A stretch of DNA of 27,586 nucleotides from Paenibacillus sp. oral taxon 786 str. D14 (lineage in GTDB: Bacteria; Bacillota; Bacilli; Paenibacillales; Paenibacillaceae): positions 434,168 through 461,753 of the forward strand of contig NZ_GG695970.1 in NCBI RefSeq assembly GCF_000159955.1. The letters run 5' to 3'. Below are positions 1 to 7,842 of this stretch, in pieces. Under the pieces are notes generated by a model. The model had not been told where the DNA came from. It did not search any database and saw nothing but the letters and a program-made list of their open reading frames with translations. Position 1 is the stretch's first letter; each line of letters opens with the position of its first letter. The position numbers were made by a program, and so were the translations under genes.

Positions 1-2
1 TC

Positions 3-1109
3 GGCGAGTGGGTCGTCCCGGATGCCGGAGACGACCCCGATTTCGAGCCGCCGGACGGCGAAGCAGCGGCCGGTGCCGAGCTGGCCGATCCAACGCCGCC
101 GACAGCTCCCGTGCCGGCAGCCTCCGTTCCAACGGATCTGGACCGCTGCTGCGGCTTGCTGGTCTCCTTCGCTTATCCGGATCGGATCGCGTTCCGCCGC
201 CCGGATGGGCGGTATTTGATGCGGAACGGGCGGGGGGCGCAGTTGCTCCACAAGGATTCCCTAGGCCAATCCGCGTTCCTGGCGATTGCCGAGGTTGACG
301 ACGAAGGAGCAGAAGGACGTATTTTGCTGGCGGCCCCGCTGGAGGAAGAGGACGTGTACCGCCATCATGCGGAGGGGATTACCGAGGAGCGAAGCGCGGA
401 ATGGGATGACGCTTCGGGAACGGTGCGGGCGAGAATCCGCCGGACGTTTGGCGCGATCGTTCTGCGGGAGCAGCCGGACCCGTCGCCGAGTCCAGAGCAG
501 ATCACACAAGCCTTGCTCGAGGCCGTTGCCGCCAAAGGCGTCGCCATCTTGCCGTGGACGGAGAAGGCGCGGAAGCTGCAGGAGCGGCTGATGTTTTTGC
601 ACCGCCTAAATCCTGACTGGCCGGATGTATCGGATGAGACGCTAGCCGCAACCGCCGAGGAATGGCTGGCACCGTATTTGTCCGGCGTGCGTAAGCGGGC
701 GGATCTGCAGGCGCTGTCCTTATACAACATACTGGAGGGCCTTCTGACTTGGCCGCAGCAGCAGGAGTTAAACGCCGAAGCGCCAACGCACCTGCTTGTC
801 CCCAGCGGCTCCAAAATTCAAATTCATTACGACGGCCCCCAAGCCCCTTATGCGGCAGTACGCTTGCAGGAAGTGTTTGGCATGATGGAAACGCCGCGGA
901 TCGGGTTTGGACGGGTTCCAATTACGCTGCATTTGCTGTCGCCCGCCAGCCGGCCGGTTCAGGTCACGTCGGACCTGCGCAGCTTTTGGCAACACACTTA
1001 TTTTGAGGTCAAAAAAGACCTGAAAGGCCGTTACCCGAAGCATTACTGGCCGGACGATCCGCTTCAGGCCACCGCGACCCGAAAAGTAAGGCCGGATGGA
1101 CAACGTTAG
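3..1109 (+). CDS. hrpB: ATP-dependent helicase HrpB, C-terminal part
   Basis: The frame is open from the first bases of the window, so the 5' part of the gene lies outside. What is visible is the C-terminal third of an HrpB-type DEAH-box RNA/DNA helicase. The family signature near the end is clear: a stretch reading SFWQHTYFEVKKDLKGRYPK followed by HYWPDDP, which is the conserved HrpB C-terminal domain. The helicase motor motifs (Walker A, DEAH) would be upstream and are not seen. The region around residues 95-230 of the visible part (LPWTEKARKLQERLMFLHRL, then WLAPYLSGVRKRADL) also fits the family's helical accessory region. The cellular role of HrpB in Gram-positives is poorly defined. The gene ends at TAG 1107-1109, and a hairpin terminator lies about 260 bases further on. 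Confidence 0.9.
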   Translation, partial: GEWVVPDAGDDPDFEPPDGEAAAGAELADPTPPTAPVPAASVPTDLDRCCGLLVSFAYPDRIAFRRPDGRYLMRNGRGAQLLHKDSLGQSAFLAIAEVDDEGAEGRILLAAPLEEEDVYRHHAEGITEERSAEWDDASGTVRARIRRTFGAIVLREQPDPSPSPEQITQALLEAVAAKGVAILPWTEKARKLQERLMFLHRLNPDWPDVSDETLAATAEEWLAPYLSGVRKRADLQALSLYNILEGLLTWPQQQELNAEAPTHLLVPSGSKIQIHYDGPQAPYAAVRLQEVFGMMETPRIGFGRVPITLHLLSPASRPVQVTSDLRSFWQHTYFEVKKDLKGRYPKHYWPDDPLQATATRKVRPDGQR

Positions 1110-1156
1110 TTTAGTTTGGAAGTAAACGGACGGCTAGATCCGGACTTGCACGTGAT

Positions 1157-1337
1157 TGTATGCGAAAAATCGAATACATTCAGCGGACAGGGGGCCATTT
1201 TTGCCAGTTATATATGAAATTTCATATAGATTCGGGCTGCGGGGAGCCGAAAGCCACATTTTTATATGAAAAATCATATAGATTTCCCAATTTCAACGTT
1301 TTGCCACAAAATGTGTATGAAAAATCGAATATATCGA
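1157..1337 (+). repeat. Four-copy intergenic repeat, ~52-bp period
   Basis: Four related AT-rich units of about 25 bp start near 1157, 1209, 1262 and 1313, so the spacing is 52, 53 and 51 bp. The core reads TATGAAAAATCGAATAGATTC with variations (ATGAAATTTCATATAGATTC in unit 2, ATGAAAAATCATATAGATTT in unit 3). TTTTGCCA occurs before units 2 and 4. Each unit is partly self-complementary. In some frames the units read YEKSYRF or YEKSNIST, which makes short spurious ORFs. I recall similar strings as common small hypothetical ORFs in Paenibacillus genomes, but this is memory, not a search. Confidence 0.75.
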
Positions 1338-1367
1338 CCGAACCAGCGTGCATATATCATTCTTAAG

Positions 1368-1399
1368 ACGCGGCGATCTTCTCAGATCGTCGCGTTTTT
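1368..1399 (+). terminator. Rho-independent terminator
   Basis: A 12-bp stem ACGCGGCGATCT (1368-1379) / AGATCGTCGCGT (1384-1395) has one G-U pair and a 4-nt loop, and is followed by a T-rich run. It probably ends transcription from the hrpB-like gene after it has read through the repeat cluster. Confidence 0.8.
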
Positions 1400-1478
1400 A
1401 TTGCGCTTTATAGCCGATGTTCGATTAAATAATAGAAATTTATCCTTTTATCACCAAATCTATTATGATTTAATAGTT

Positions 1479-1507
1479 TTGTAAACACTTCAGAGAAATC
1501 CTATAGG
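1479..1507 (+). promoter_or_regulatory. Possible chitinase promoter
   Basis: TTGTAA (1479-1484) is followed after 17 bp by TATAGG (1502-1507). The match to the sigma-A consensus is moderate. It lies in the AT-rich stretch after the terminator and would give a leader of about 235 nt before the chitinase start. No cre site or riboswitch was recognised in that leader. Confidence 0.35.
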
Positions 1508-1543
1508 CGCCGGGAGTGGCTTTGAGGGCTTACAAGGAATGAA

Positions 1544-1612
1544 ATGAGATCTGAATTTGCGGAGGTGATCGGCTGCGGCGGACAGAGGACAAGCGAGGAG
1601 TCCATCGGTTAG
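1544..1612 (+). CDS. Possible 22-residue leader peptide
   Basis: A short ORF starts at ATG 1544, five bases after AAGGA (1534-1538), and ends at TAG 1610-1612. It encodes MRSEFAEVIGCGG followed by QRTSEESIG. It lies wholly in the long leader before the chitinase gene. Only position and ribosome site support it. It could equally be a chance ORF, and I recognise no regulatory peptide family. It is listed because the 1508-1748 stretch is otherwise unexplained. Confidence 0.2.
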   Translation: MRSEFAEVIGCGGQRTSEESIG

Positions 1613-1748
1613 TTCCATAAGGAAAGGAGATTTGCTGACGAGCACGGAAGATTTGTGACGTTGGTCCGTTTTGTGGATCTTACAGCCAGAGTTCTTGCTG
1701 CTAGCTTTATTCCAATTCAATTTCGATTGAAAGAGAGGGATTTAAGTG

Positions 1749-3839
1749 ATGCAATCGATAAGAACCCGAAGCTTCGCCAAGAAGTGGAAGCTGTTTACTC
1801 TGACCTGTCTGGCTTTATCTCTGCTGCTGCCGGGCGGCCTGCTCCAACCGAAAGCCGCTGAGGCTGCCGATCCTTACAAAATCGTTGCCTATTACCCATC
1901 CTGGGGGGCTTATGACCGCAATTTTAATGTCTATGATATCGATGCCTCCAAAATCACCCATATCAATTATGCCTTCGCCGATATCGCCTGGGACGGCCGT
2001 CACGGCAATCCGGATCCGGCCGGGCCGAACCCTGTGACCTGGCCGACGCAGGACGAGAAGGGCCAAACGATTAACGTGCCCAACGGCACGATCGTCTTGG
2101 GCGATCCTTGGATCGATACCGGCAAGCTATTTCCCGGCGACACCTGGGATCAACCGTACGCAGGCAATATTCATCAGCTAAATAAACTCAAACAGGCGAA
2201 TCCGCACTTGAAGACGATTATATCGGTGGGCGGGTGGACCTGGTCCAACCGATTCAGCGATGTGGCTGCCAGCCAAGTCACGCGCGAAACGTTCGCCAAC
2301 TCGGCCGTTGACTTCCTGCGGAAGTTCAATTTCGACGGCATCGATTTGGACTGGGAGTATCCGGTTGCCGGTGGATTGCCCGGGAATAGCTATCGTCCGG
2401 AGGATAAGCAGAACTATACGAAGCTGCTCCAGGAGATCCGGAATAAGCTGGATGCAGCCGGAACGGTGGATGGCAAAAGATATTTGCTGACGATCGCTTC
2501 CGGAGCTTCGCCTTCCTTCGTTAGCAATACGGAGCTCGGCAATATCGCATCCATCGTCGACTGGATTAATATTATGACTTATGATTTTAACGGCGGATGG
2601 CAGCAAATTACGGCTCACAATGCACCGCTGTACTACGATCCGGCCGCAGGCAACGCCGGCGTGCCCAGCGCCTCGGTCTTTAATGCCGACGCCGCAGTGC
2701 AAGGCCACTTAAATGCCGGTGTTCCCGCCAATAAATTGGTGCTTGGCATTCCATTCTACGGTCGCGGTTGGGATGGCGTAAACAACGCCGGCAACGGGCA
2801 ATACCAAAGCGCCAGCGGAGCGTCTTCCGTCGGAACTTGGGAGGCTGGTTCTTTTGATTACTACGACCTGGAAGCGAATTATATCAATAAGAACGGGTAT
2901 AGCCGCTATTGGAACGATACGGCCAAGGTGCCGTACCTGTATAATCCTTCGGTACGGCGGTTTATCTCTTATGACGATCCACAATCCATCGGCTTCAAAA
3001 CCGATTATATCAAGAGCCGTGGTCTTGCCGGCGCCATGTTCTGGGAACTGAGCGGTGACCGCAACAAAACGCTGCTCACCAAGCTGAACAACGATCTGAG
3101 CGGAGGCGTAACGCCGCCGGGAGATACGGTGGCTCCGTCTACGCCTACCGGTGTAAAGGTCACCTCCAAAACGGCGAACTCTGTCACGTTAACCTGGCAG
3201 CCTTCTTCTGATAATGTCGGCGTTGTTGGATACAACGTCTTCCGGAACGGAACGCAAGCGGCCAGCGTAACCGGGACGACGGCGACGATCAGCGGTCTTG
3301 CCCCCGCAACGACGTATACTTTTACGGTGGTTGCACGGGATGCTGCGGGCAATGTCTCACCGGCCAGCGCTCCGCTGACGGTCACGACCGAGCCTGGAAC
3401 CGACCCGGGCGACACAATCGCTCCCACCCCGCCGGGCAACGTTACGGTGACGGCCAAAACCTCGACCAGCGTCAGCCTGAGCTGGAGCGCATCGACCGAT
3501 AATGTCGGCGTGACTGGATATGAGGTATACAACGGTAGTCAACTCGTTGCGACGGTGACGGGGACAACGGCTACGATTAACGGACTTTCGCCATCTACTT
3601 CCTATACGTTTACCGTGAAAGCGAAAGACGCCGCCGGTAATCTCTCGCCTGCAAGCAATGCGGTGACGGTCACCACAGATTCGGCAGGGACGGGGCCGAC
3701 AGCTTGGGCACCTTATACGTCGTATACTGTGAATCAGCTCGTAACGTATAACGGTGTAACCTATAAAGTAATTCAAGCCCACACGTCGCTGCCTGGCTGG
3801 GAACCGGATAAGGTACCCGCGTTATTTCAGGCTCTATAA
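1749..3839 (+). CDS. Secreted GH18 chitinase with FnIII and chitin-binding domains
   Basis: This is an extracellular endochitinase that cleaves beta-1,4-GlcNAc links in chitin. Residues 1-40 are a Sec signal peptide (basic start, hydrophobic LTCLALSLLLPGG, cleavage near AEA-A). The GH18 catalytic domain spans about 42-450 and carries DGIDLDWEYP at 196-205, in which E203 is the catalytic acid. Two fibronectin type III domains follow (about 463-550 and 559-645). A CBM5/12 chitin-binding domain closes the protein (about 651-696: AWAPYTSYTVNQLVTYNGV, then GWEPDKVPALFQ). The order resembles Bacillus circulans ChiA1. The last usual Trp of the CBM (ALWQ) is Phe here. ATG 1749 is preferred over GTG 1746 because it sits 8-9 nt after GAGAGGG. 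The GlcNAc-type PTS genes follow, which suggests a shared role in chitin use. Confidence 0.93.
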   Translation: MQSIRTRSFAKKWKLFTLTCLALSLLLPGGLLQPKAAEAADPYKIVAYYPSWGAYDRNFNVYDIDASKITHINYAFADIAWDGRHGNPDPAGPNPVTWPTQDEKGQTINVPNGTIVLGDPWIDTGKLFPGDTWDQPYAGNIHQLNKLKQANPHLKTIISVGGWTWSNRFSDVAASQVTRETFANSAVDFLRKFNFDGIDLDWEYPVAGGLPGNSYRPEDKQNYTKLLQEIRNKLDAAGTVDGKRYLLTIASGASPSFVSNTELGNIASIVDWINIMTYDFNGGWQQITAHNAPLYYDPAAGNAGVPSASVFNADAAVQGHLNAGVPANKLVLGIPFYGRGWDGVNNAGNGQYQSASGASSVGTWEAGSFDYYDLEANYINKNGYSRYWNDTAKVPYLYNPSVRRFISYDDPQSIGFKTDYIKSRGLAGAMFWELSGDRNKTLLTKLNNDLSGGVTPPGDTVAPSTPTGVKVTSKTANSVTLTWQPSSDNVGVVGYNVFRNGTQAASVTGTTATISGLAPATTYTFTVVARDAAGNVSPASAPLTVTTEPGTDPGDTIAPTPPGNVTVTAKTSTSVSLSWSASTDNVGVTGYEVYNGSQLVATVTGTTATINGLSPSTSYTFTVKAKDAAGNLSPASNAVTVTTDSAGTGPTAWAPYTSYTVNQLVTYNGVTYKVIQAHTSLPGWEPDKVPALFQAL

Positions 3840-3866
3840 GGATAAAAATTTAAATAATTAACATCT

Positions 3867-3880
3867 TGTGTGCGCTTTCA
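3867..3880 (+). promoter_or_regulatory. cre-like CcpA site
   Basis: TGTGTGCGCTTTCA matches the cre consensus TGWNANCGNTNWCA with one mismatch (position 5). It lies just upstream of the -35 box of the PTS promoter, centred near -50. This suggests carbon catabolite control by CcpA, possibly of the PTS genes. CcpA itself is not in the window. Confidence 0.5.
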
Positions 3881-3888
3881 TTTTTCTA

Positions 3889-3917
3889 TTGACGCTAGCG
3901 AGAGCTTGAATTATTAT
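3889..3917 (+). promoter_or_regulatory. Sigma-A promoter of the PTS operon
   Basis: TTGACG (3889-3894), a 17-bp spacer and TATTAT (3912-3917) give a good sigma-A promoter. The expected start is near 3924, leaving a leader of about 205 nt that contains the RAT/terminator pair. Confidence 0.7.
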
Positions 3918-3952
3918 AGTCACATAACCGACCGACAATTGAATGACTTTTG

Positions 3953-4039
3953 GCGTGTTACCATTGATTCAGAATGGGCATGAGCCAAGGAAAGCAGACC
4001 TAGATAAACAATAGGCTTCTTTTCTTGGCTCTTTTTTTT
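3953..4039 (+). promoter_or_regulatory. GlcT-type RAT antiterminator overlapping a terminator
   Basis: GCGTGTTACCATTGATTCAG (3953-3972), followed by AATGGGCATGAG, has the layout of the ribonucleic antiterminator recognised by BglG/GlcT proteins, with a CCATT/AATGG stem and the flanking GTGTTA and GGCATGAG elements. Its 3' edge overlaps the 5' arm of a terminator: GAGCCAAG (3982-3989) pairs with CTTGGCTC (4024-4031), extended by GAAAG/CTTTT, before eight Ts (4032-4039). The overlap makes the two structures mutually exclusive, as in Bacillus ptsG. An antiterminator protein would have to be encoded elsewhere, since none is in the window. Confidence 0.75.
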
Positions 4040-4128
4040 CGCCTGTATCTCCCAATATCCGAGAGTAGGGCATATTGATTTCTTAAAGATGCCAGAATAT
4101 AGGTAATCAGAATTAGGAGGAGGGCCAT

Positions 4129-4626
4129 ATGTTTTCAAAATGGAGAAAGAAAAATACGGAGAGTAAAGTGCTGGAGATCCTCTCGCCGCTAACCGGGGAG
4201 GCTGTACCGTTAGCTCAAGTTCCAGATGAAGCGTTCGCAGGGGGCCATATGGGTCCGGGGATCGCTGTTGAACCCAGCGAAGGACGTCTGGTTGCGCCGT
4301 TTGACGGCAAAGTCGTTCATGTCATCAAAAGTAACCATGCCGTGATGATGGAGCATTCGTCCGGATTGCAGTTTCTATTTCATCTCGGAATCAATACCGT
4401 GTCGCTCAAAGGCGAGGGCTTTACTGCCCATGTCTCCGTGGGGGACAAAGTCAAAGCAGGTCAGCTGCTAATCGAATTTGATCTGGCAGCCATTCGCGAA
4501 GCTGGTTATCCGGTGATTTCGCCAATTATAGTAACAAACGCCGGAGAAGTGACGAGCAGCGTAGAACCCATCACCGGTCCTGTGACGGCAGGCAGCAGCG
4601 TCATTTTAAAGGCGGTTTTACAATAA
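4129..4626 (+). CDS. PTS EIIA component, glucose family
   Basis: This is a free-standing cytosolic EIIA of the glucose/GlcNAc family (165 aa). It accepts phosphate from HPr and passes it to an EIIB domain. The family core is intact: APFDGKVVHVIKSNHAVMM, then FLFHLGINTVSLKGEGF, where H85 is the phosphorylated histidine and H70 the supporting one. The C-terminal part (VGDKVKAGQLLIEFDL) is also typical. ATG 4129 is preceded by AGGAGGAGGG at good spacing. The EIICB gene starts 32 bp after its stop, and that protein has no EIIA domain of its own, so the two very likely form one transporter. Free EIIA proteins of this type (YpqE-like) can serve several permeases. Confidence 0.9.
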   Translation: MFSKWRKKNTESKVLEILSPLTGEAVPLAQVPDEAFAGGHMGPGIAVEPSEGRLVAPFDGKVVHVIKSNHAVMMEHSSGLQFLFHLGINTVSLKGEGFTAHVSVGDKVKAGQLLIEFDLAAIREAGYPVISPIIVTNAGEVTSSVEPITGPVTAGSSVILKAVLQ

Positions 4627-4658
4627 AATACAAGAAGTAAGGAAAGGATGGTTTGTGC

Positions 4659-6125
4659 ATGCTAGCTTTTCTCCAGAAAATCGGTAAGTCATTGATGCTT
4701 CCGGTTGCAACACTGCCTGCAGCGGCGATTCTGCTCAGGTTCGGCAGCATCGACTACATCAAGGATTTTCACCTGGGGGATGGAGTTGGGGGATTTCTCA
4801 ACACGTATATCGCACCGTTTCTAGCAGCGGGCGGAGGAACGATCTTTGACAATCTTCCGCTGATCTTCGCTGTTGGCGTTGCGATCGGTTTGGCCGGAGA
4901 TGCGGTAGCCGCATTGTCTGCAGTCATCGGTCATTTGATTTTGCTGAACGTGCTTGGTAGAGTACCCGGCATTTTTCCAGGACTCATGCAATCCGCCGAT
5001 ACCAAATTGGATATGGGGGTTCTTGGTGGTATTATCGTGGGTTGTATTTCCGCCTATTTGTACAAACGGTACCATGATATCAAACTGCCGGATTGGTTAG
5101 GCTTCTTCGGTGGCAAACGGTTTGTTCCGATGGTCACTGCGATAACGATGGTTGTTGTAGGTTTGATCTTCGGCTTGATTTGGGGACCAATACAAGCTGC
5201 CTTGGATGTCTTTGGCGATTGGGTAACCAGCTTGGGCGGCATTGGTTCGGCAATTCATATCGTTGCCAACCGCTTGCTGATTCCGTTTGGTCTTCACCAT
5301 ATCATCAACTCGATCGTATGGTTCCAAATTGGAGATTTTACGAATGCTGCAGGGGACGTTATTCATGGCGACTTGTACCGCTTCTTCGCTGGCGACAAGA
5401 CCGCAGGTATGTTCATGACCGGTTTCTTCCCGATCATGATGTTTGGTCTTCCGGCTGCAGCCTTTGCGATTATTCATACGGCTAGACCGGAAAGACGCAA
5501 AATGGTTAGCTCCATTTTCTTAGGGGCGGCATTGGCATCGTTCCTGACGGGGATTACAGAACCGTTGGAATTTGCCTTCATGTTTGTTGCTCCAGTGCTT
5601 TATGCGGTTCACGCAGTACTGTCGGGGATTGCGGCTTATGTCACTTACGCGCTTGGTATGAAACTTGGTTTCGGCTTCTCGGCCGGTTTCATCGATTATG
5701 CAATCAACTATCAAATCTCGACCAAGCCGTTGCTGCTCATCCCAGTTGGTCTAGTTACGGCGGTTGTGTACTATGTCATCTTCCGCTTCATGATTGTCAA
5801 GTTGAATTTGAAAACACCAGGTCGTGAAGATGCTGAGGATATCGCAGAAGTGGTAGAGGAAGGGGCTTCAGGAACAGGGAAGTCTGCCGCCGACAACCGT
5901 TCGGCCAAAATCCTGGCCAGCATCGGCGGACCGGAAAATATTGAGTCCGTGGATGCGTGCATTACCCGCCTTCGCCTCGTCGTCAAGGACGATAAACAGG
6001 TGAACGATGCCGCATTGAAGCAGTTGGGCGCATCGGGCGTCATGAGACTCGGCAAAGGCGCAGTCCAAGTCGTGTTCGGACCGCAATCCGAAGCGATCAA
6101 GGATGACATCAAAAAGATGCTGTAA
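4659..6125 (+). CDS. PTS EIICB, N-acetylglucosamine type
   Basis: This is a 488-residue membrane permease with an N-terminal EIIC domain (about ten hydrophobic segments, residues 1-385) and a C-terminal EIIB domain (about 410-488). C434 in the ESVDACITRLRL motif is the phosphorylated cysteine. The EIIC region carries GLHHIINSIVWFQIGDFTNA and FFPIMMFGLPAAA, closer to NagE/NagP GlcNAc permeases than to the glucose permease PtsG. That assignment is by motif memory. It would import and phosphorylate GlcNAc to GlcNAc-6-P, fitting the chitinase upstream. Start ATG 4659 is chosen (AAGGAAAGGA about 10 nt upstream) over an in-frame TTG at 4653. No nagA or nagB is in the window. Confidence 0.85.
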   Translation: MLAFLQKIGKSLMLPVATLPAAAILLRFGSIDYIKDFHLGDGVGGFLNTYIAPFLAAGGGTIFDNLPLIFAVGVAIGLAGDAVAALSAVIGHLILLNVLGRVPGIFPGLMQSADTKLDMGVLGGIIVGCISAYLYKRYHDIKLPDWLGFFGGKRFVPMVTAITMVVVGLIFGLIWGPIQAALDVFGDWVTSLGGIGSAIHIVANRLLIPFGLHHIINSIVWFQIGDFTNAAGDVIHGDLYRFFAGDKTAGMFMTGFFPIMMFGLPAAAFAIIHTARPERRKMVSSIFLGAALASFLTGITEPLEFAFMFVAPVLYAVHAVLSGIAAYVTYALGMKLGFGFSAGFIDYAINYQISTKPLLLIPVGLVTAVVYYVIFRFMIVKLNLKTPGREDAEDIAEVVEEGASGTGKSAADNRSAKILASIGGPENIESVDACITRLRLVVKDDKQVNDAALKQLGASGVMRLGKGAVQVVFGPQSEAIKDDIKKML

Positions 6126-6145
6126 GGTAACGCACGTATTGCATC

Positions 6146-6179
6146 GCAGGGCGGAATGGCAGTTCCGCCTTGCTTTTTT
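6146..6179 (+). terminator. Rho-independent terminator of the PTS operon
   Basis: An 11-bp stem GCAGGGCGGAA (6146-6156) / TTCCGCCTTGC (6163-6173) with one G-U pair and a 6-nt loop is followed by six Ts. It sits about 20 bp after the EIICB stop. Confidence 0.9.
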
Positions 6180-6291
6180 ATTTTACGGCTTTATCTAACG
6201 AAAGGATTCAATTTTTTTGTCTAACGCTTGCCAGCCCAATCTCGGGTTATGTAAAGTTAAGTCGAAGGAAAACGGCTTAAGGGGTTAGACG

Positions 6292-7155
6292 ATGTCCTAT
6301 AAATTTACGAAATGGTTGATCCTGATTGTTCCAACACTGGTGGTCGGGGTGTGGGAGGTGGTACGCCACCAATTTCTCATGCCGTTTGTGTCGATGGAGC
6401 TAGGGAATGTGTTGACGCCGGTCATTTTGTTTGCGGTGAGTATTACATTGCAATATCGCTGGTTTTCGAACTTGGAACGCATGCAGGAGGAATTACAGCG
6501 GGAGCGGGCGCTGAAGGCCCGTTTGGAGCAGCGGGAGCAGCTGGCTCGTGAGCTGCATGATGGGATCGCGCAATCTTTGTTCCTTCTCTCCGTCAAGGTG
6601 GACCGGGCAGAACGGCAGCAGCAGGCGGCAGGTAGTTCGTATGATTGGAACGGGCTGCGCAAATCGATCCATGAAGTGAACCGGTATGTGCGGGAGGCGA
6701 TTTCCGACCTGCGGATTCCGCCAGACTCTCGGGAAGGCGAAGCGGATGAAGCCTCCATGTCGGCAATCGTCCGTCGAATCGCTGTTGAACAGCAGCTCAC
6801 TTTGCATTTGGACTGGCAGCTGGAGGAAGCGGGCTGGCCGGCGAAGGCGAAGATGGAGCTGGTGTCCTGCCTGCGGGAAGCGGTGATTAACGCAGCCAAG
6901 CATGCGGGCGTACAAGCCATCGAGATCTCGGCATCGGGAGATGCGCAGGATTTCACCGTCACGATCACAGATCACGGGTGCGGCTTTGCGCAGGAGGGTG
7001 CGGCGAGACCAGGCCGCTACGGCCTGCAGATCATGCGAGAGCGGACGAACGAGATGGGCTGGGAGCTGACGGTTGCGTCCCAGCCAGGAGAGACGACGAT
7101 TCAAATTCGGGGAGGAGGCGGTTCAGATGAAGGTTCGCGTGTTGGTCGTGGATGA
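6292..7155 (+). CDS. NarL-type sensor histidine kinase
   Basis: A 287-residue membrane kinase of the HisKA_3 class (NreB/LiaS/DegS style). Two hydrophobic segments (about 8-26 and 38-56) are separated by only a short loop. A coiled coil (about 58-85) follows, then the phospho-acceptor helix RELHDGIAQSLFLL with H89. The HATPase_c domain shows NAAKHA, DHGCGF and GRYGLQIMRER. There is no PAS domain and no cysteine cluster like the NreB iron-sulfur motif, so the signal is probably sensed in or at the membrane. Its stop overlaps the start of the regulator gene by 29 bp, so the two are co-translated. The neighbouring genes for nitrite reduction suggest, but do not prove, a role in anaerobic control. 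Confidence 0.88.
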   Translation: MSYKFTKWLILIVPTLVVGVWEVVRHQFLMPFVSMELGNVLTPVILFAVSITLQYRWFSNLERMQEELQRERALKARLEQREQLARELHDGIAQSLFLLSVKVDRAERQQQAAGSSYDWNGLRKSIHEVNRYVREAISDLRIPPDSREGEADEASMSAIVRRIAVEQQLTLHLDWQLEEAGWPAKAKMELVSCLREAVINAAKHAGVQAIEISASGDAQDFTVTITDHGCGFAQEGAARPGRYGLQIMRERTNEMGWELTVASQPGETTIQIRGGGGSDEGSRVGRG

Positions 7156-7774
7156 TCATCCTCATGCCCGGGAAGCGATCGGGGAGATATTAGCCGAGGA
7201 TGATTCCTTTGAAATCGTGGCTTACGCGGAAGATGGCGACGAGGCCATTGCCCAGACGGAGCGGTGGATGCCGGATTTGATCTTGATGGATATCCGCATG
7301 CCGGGCAAGGACGGCTTGGAAACGACCCGCGAGATCAAGCTGCGCTACCCCTATGTGAAGATCGTGCTCATTACGGTATCGGATGACGCCGCTCATCTGT
7401 TTGAAGCGCTGAAGCAAGGCGCCCAGGGATACCTGCTCAAAAACTTGGAGCCCGGAACTTGGTTGGAATATTTAAGGGCGATCGCCAGCGATGAAGCGCC
7501 ATTATCCAGTGAGCTGGCTTTGCGGATTTTGCAGGAGTTTCCGGTGAACAGGCGGACAAGCGGTGAACAACCTCCGCTAACTGCCCGCGAACGGGAGATC
7601 CTTGGCTGGGTTGCGCAGGGCATGACCAATCGGGAGATTGCCGGGGTGTTGCACATTTCCGATCAGACGGTAAAAAACCATCTTAAAAACATTTTGCAAA
7701 AGCTGCACTTGGAAAACCGGGTACAACTCACGCGTTATGCGCTGGAGCAAGGGTGGATCGACCCGCGAGGGTGA
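7127..7774 (+). CDS. NarL/LuxR-type response regulator
   Basis: A 215-residue two-domain regulator and partner of the overlapping kinase. The receiver domain has the acidic pair D10-D11 and phospho-acceptor D55 in LILMDIRMPG. The LuxR-type helix-turn-helix spans about 150-205, with LTAREREILGWVAQGMTNRE and the recognition helix near SDQTVKNHLKNIL. ATG 7127 is chosen because it follows GGGGAGGAGGCGG and begins the receiver fold exactly. A longer in-frame reading from 7073 would add residues from the kinase frame overlap. The nearest downstream gene is the CuA lipoprotein gene, which has its own promoter and Fnr box. Confidence 0.9.
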   Translation: MKVRVLVVDDHPHAREAIGEILAEDDSFEIVAYAEDGDEAIAQTERWMPDLILMDIRMPGKDGLETTREIKLRYPYVKIVLITVSDDAAHLFEALKQGAQGYLLKNLEPGTWLEYLRAIASDEAPLSSELALRILQEFPVNRRTSGEQPPLTAREREILGWVAQGMTNREIAGVLHISDQTVKNHLKNILQKLHLENRVQLTRYALEQGWIDPRG

Positions 7775-7805
7775 TTTCAATGGCTGCAGGGACAAATGTC
7801 GAAGT

Positions 7806-7821
7806 TGTGACGGAAATCACA
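7806..7821 (+). promoter_or_regulatory. Fnr box of the CuA lipoprotein gene
   Basis: TGTGA (7806-7810), six bases, TCACA (7817-7821) is a perfect Bacillus-type Fnr/Crp half-site pair, extended to TTGTGA/TCACAA. Its centre (7813.5) lies 32 bp upstream of the centre of a TAAACT -10 box (7843-7848). This places it at -41.5 relative to a start near 7855, the class II activator position. Confidence 0.75.
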
Positions 7822-7842
7822 AAGCGTGAAGCCTTCCCGTTC

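Noticed and set aside
1157..1337. Possible CRISPR array (25-bp repeats, 27-bp spacers)
   Set aside because: The units differ from each other too much, the intervals share sequence such as TTTTGCCA, and no cas genes are present.
1160..1484. Two overlapping small ORFs (68 and 72 codons) reading YEKSYRF/YEKSNIST
   Set aside because: They are translations of the AT-rich repeat units, with no ribosome site, and run into the terminator.
1655..1861. 68-codon ORF before and across the chitinase start
   Set aside because: It overlaps the signal peptide coding region in another frame and has no family features.
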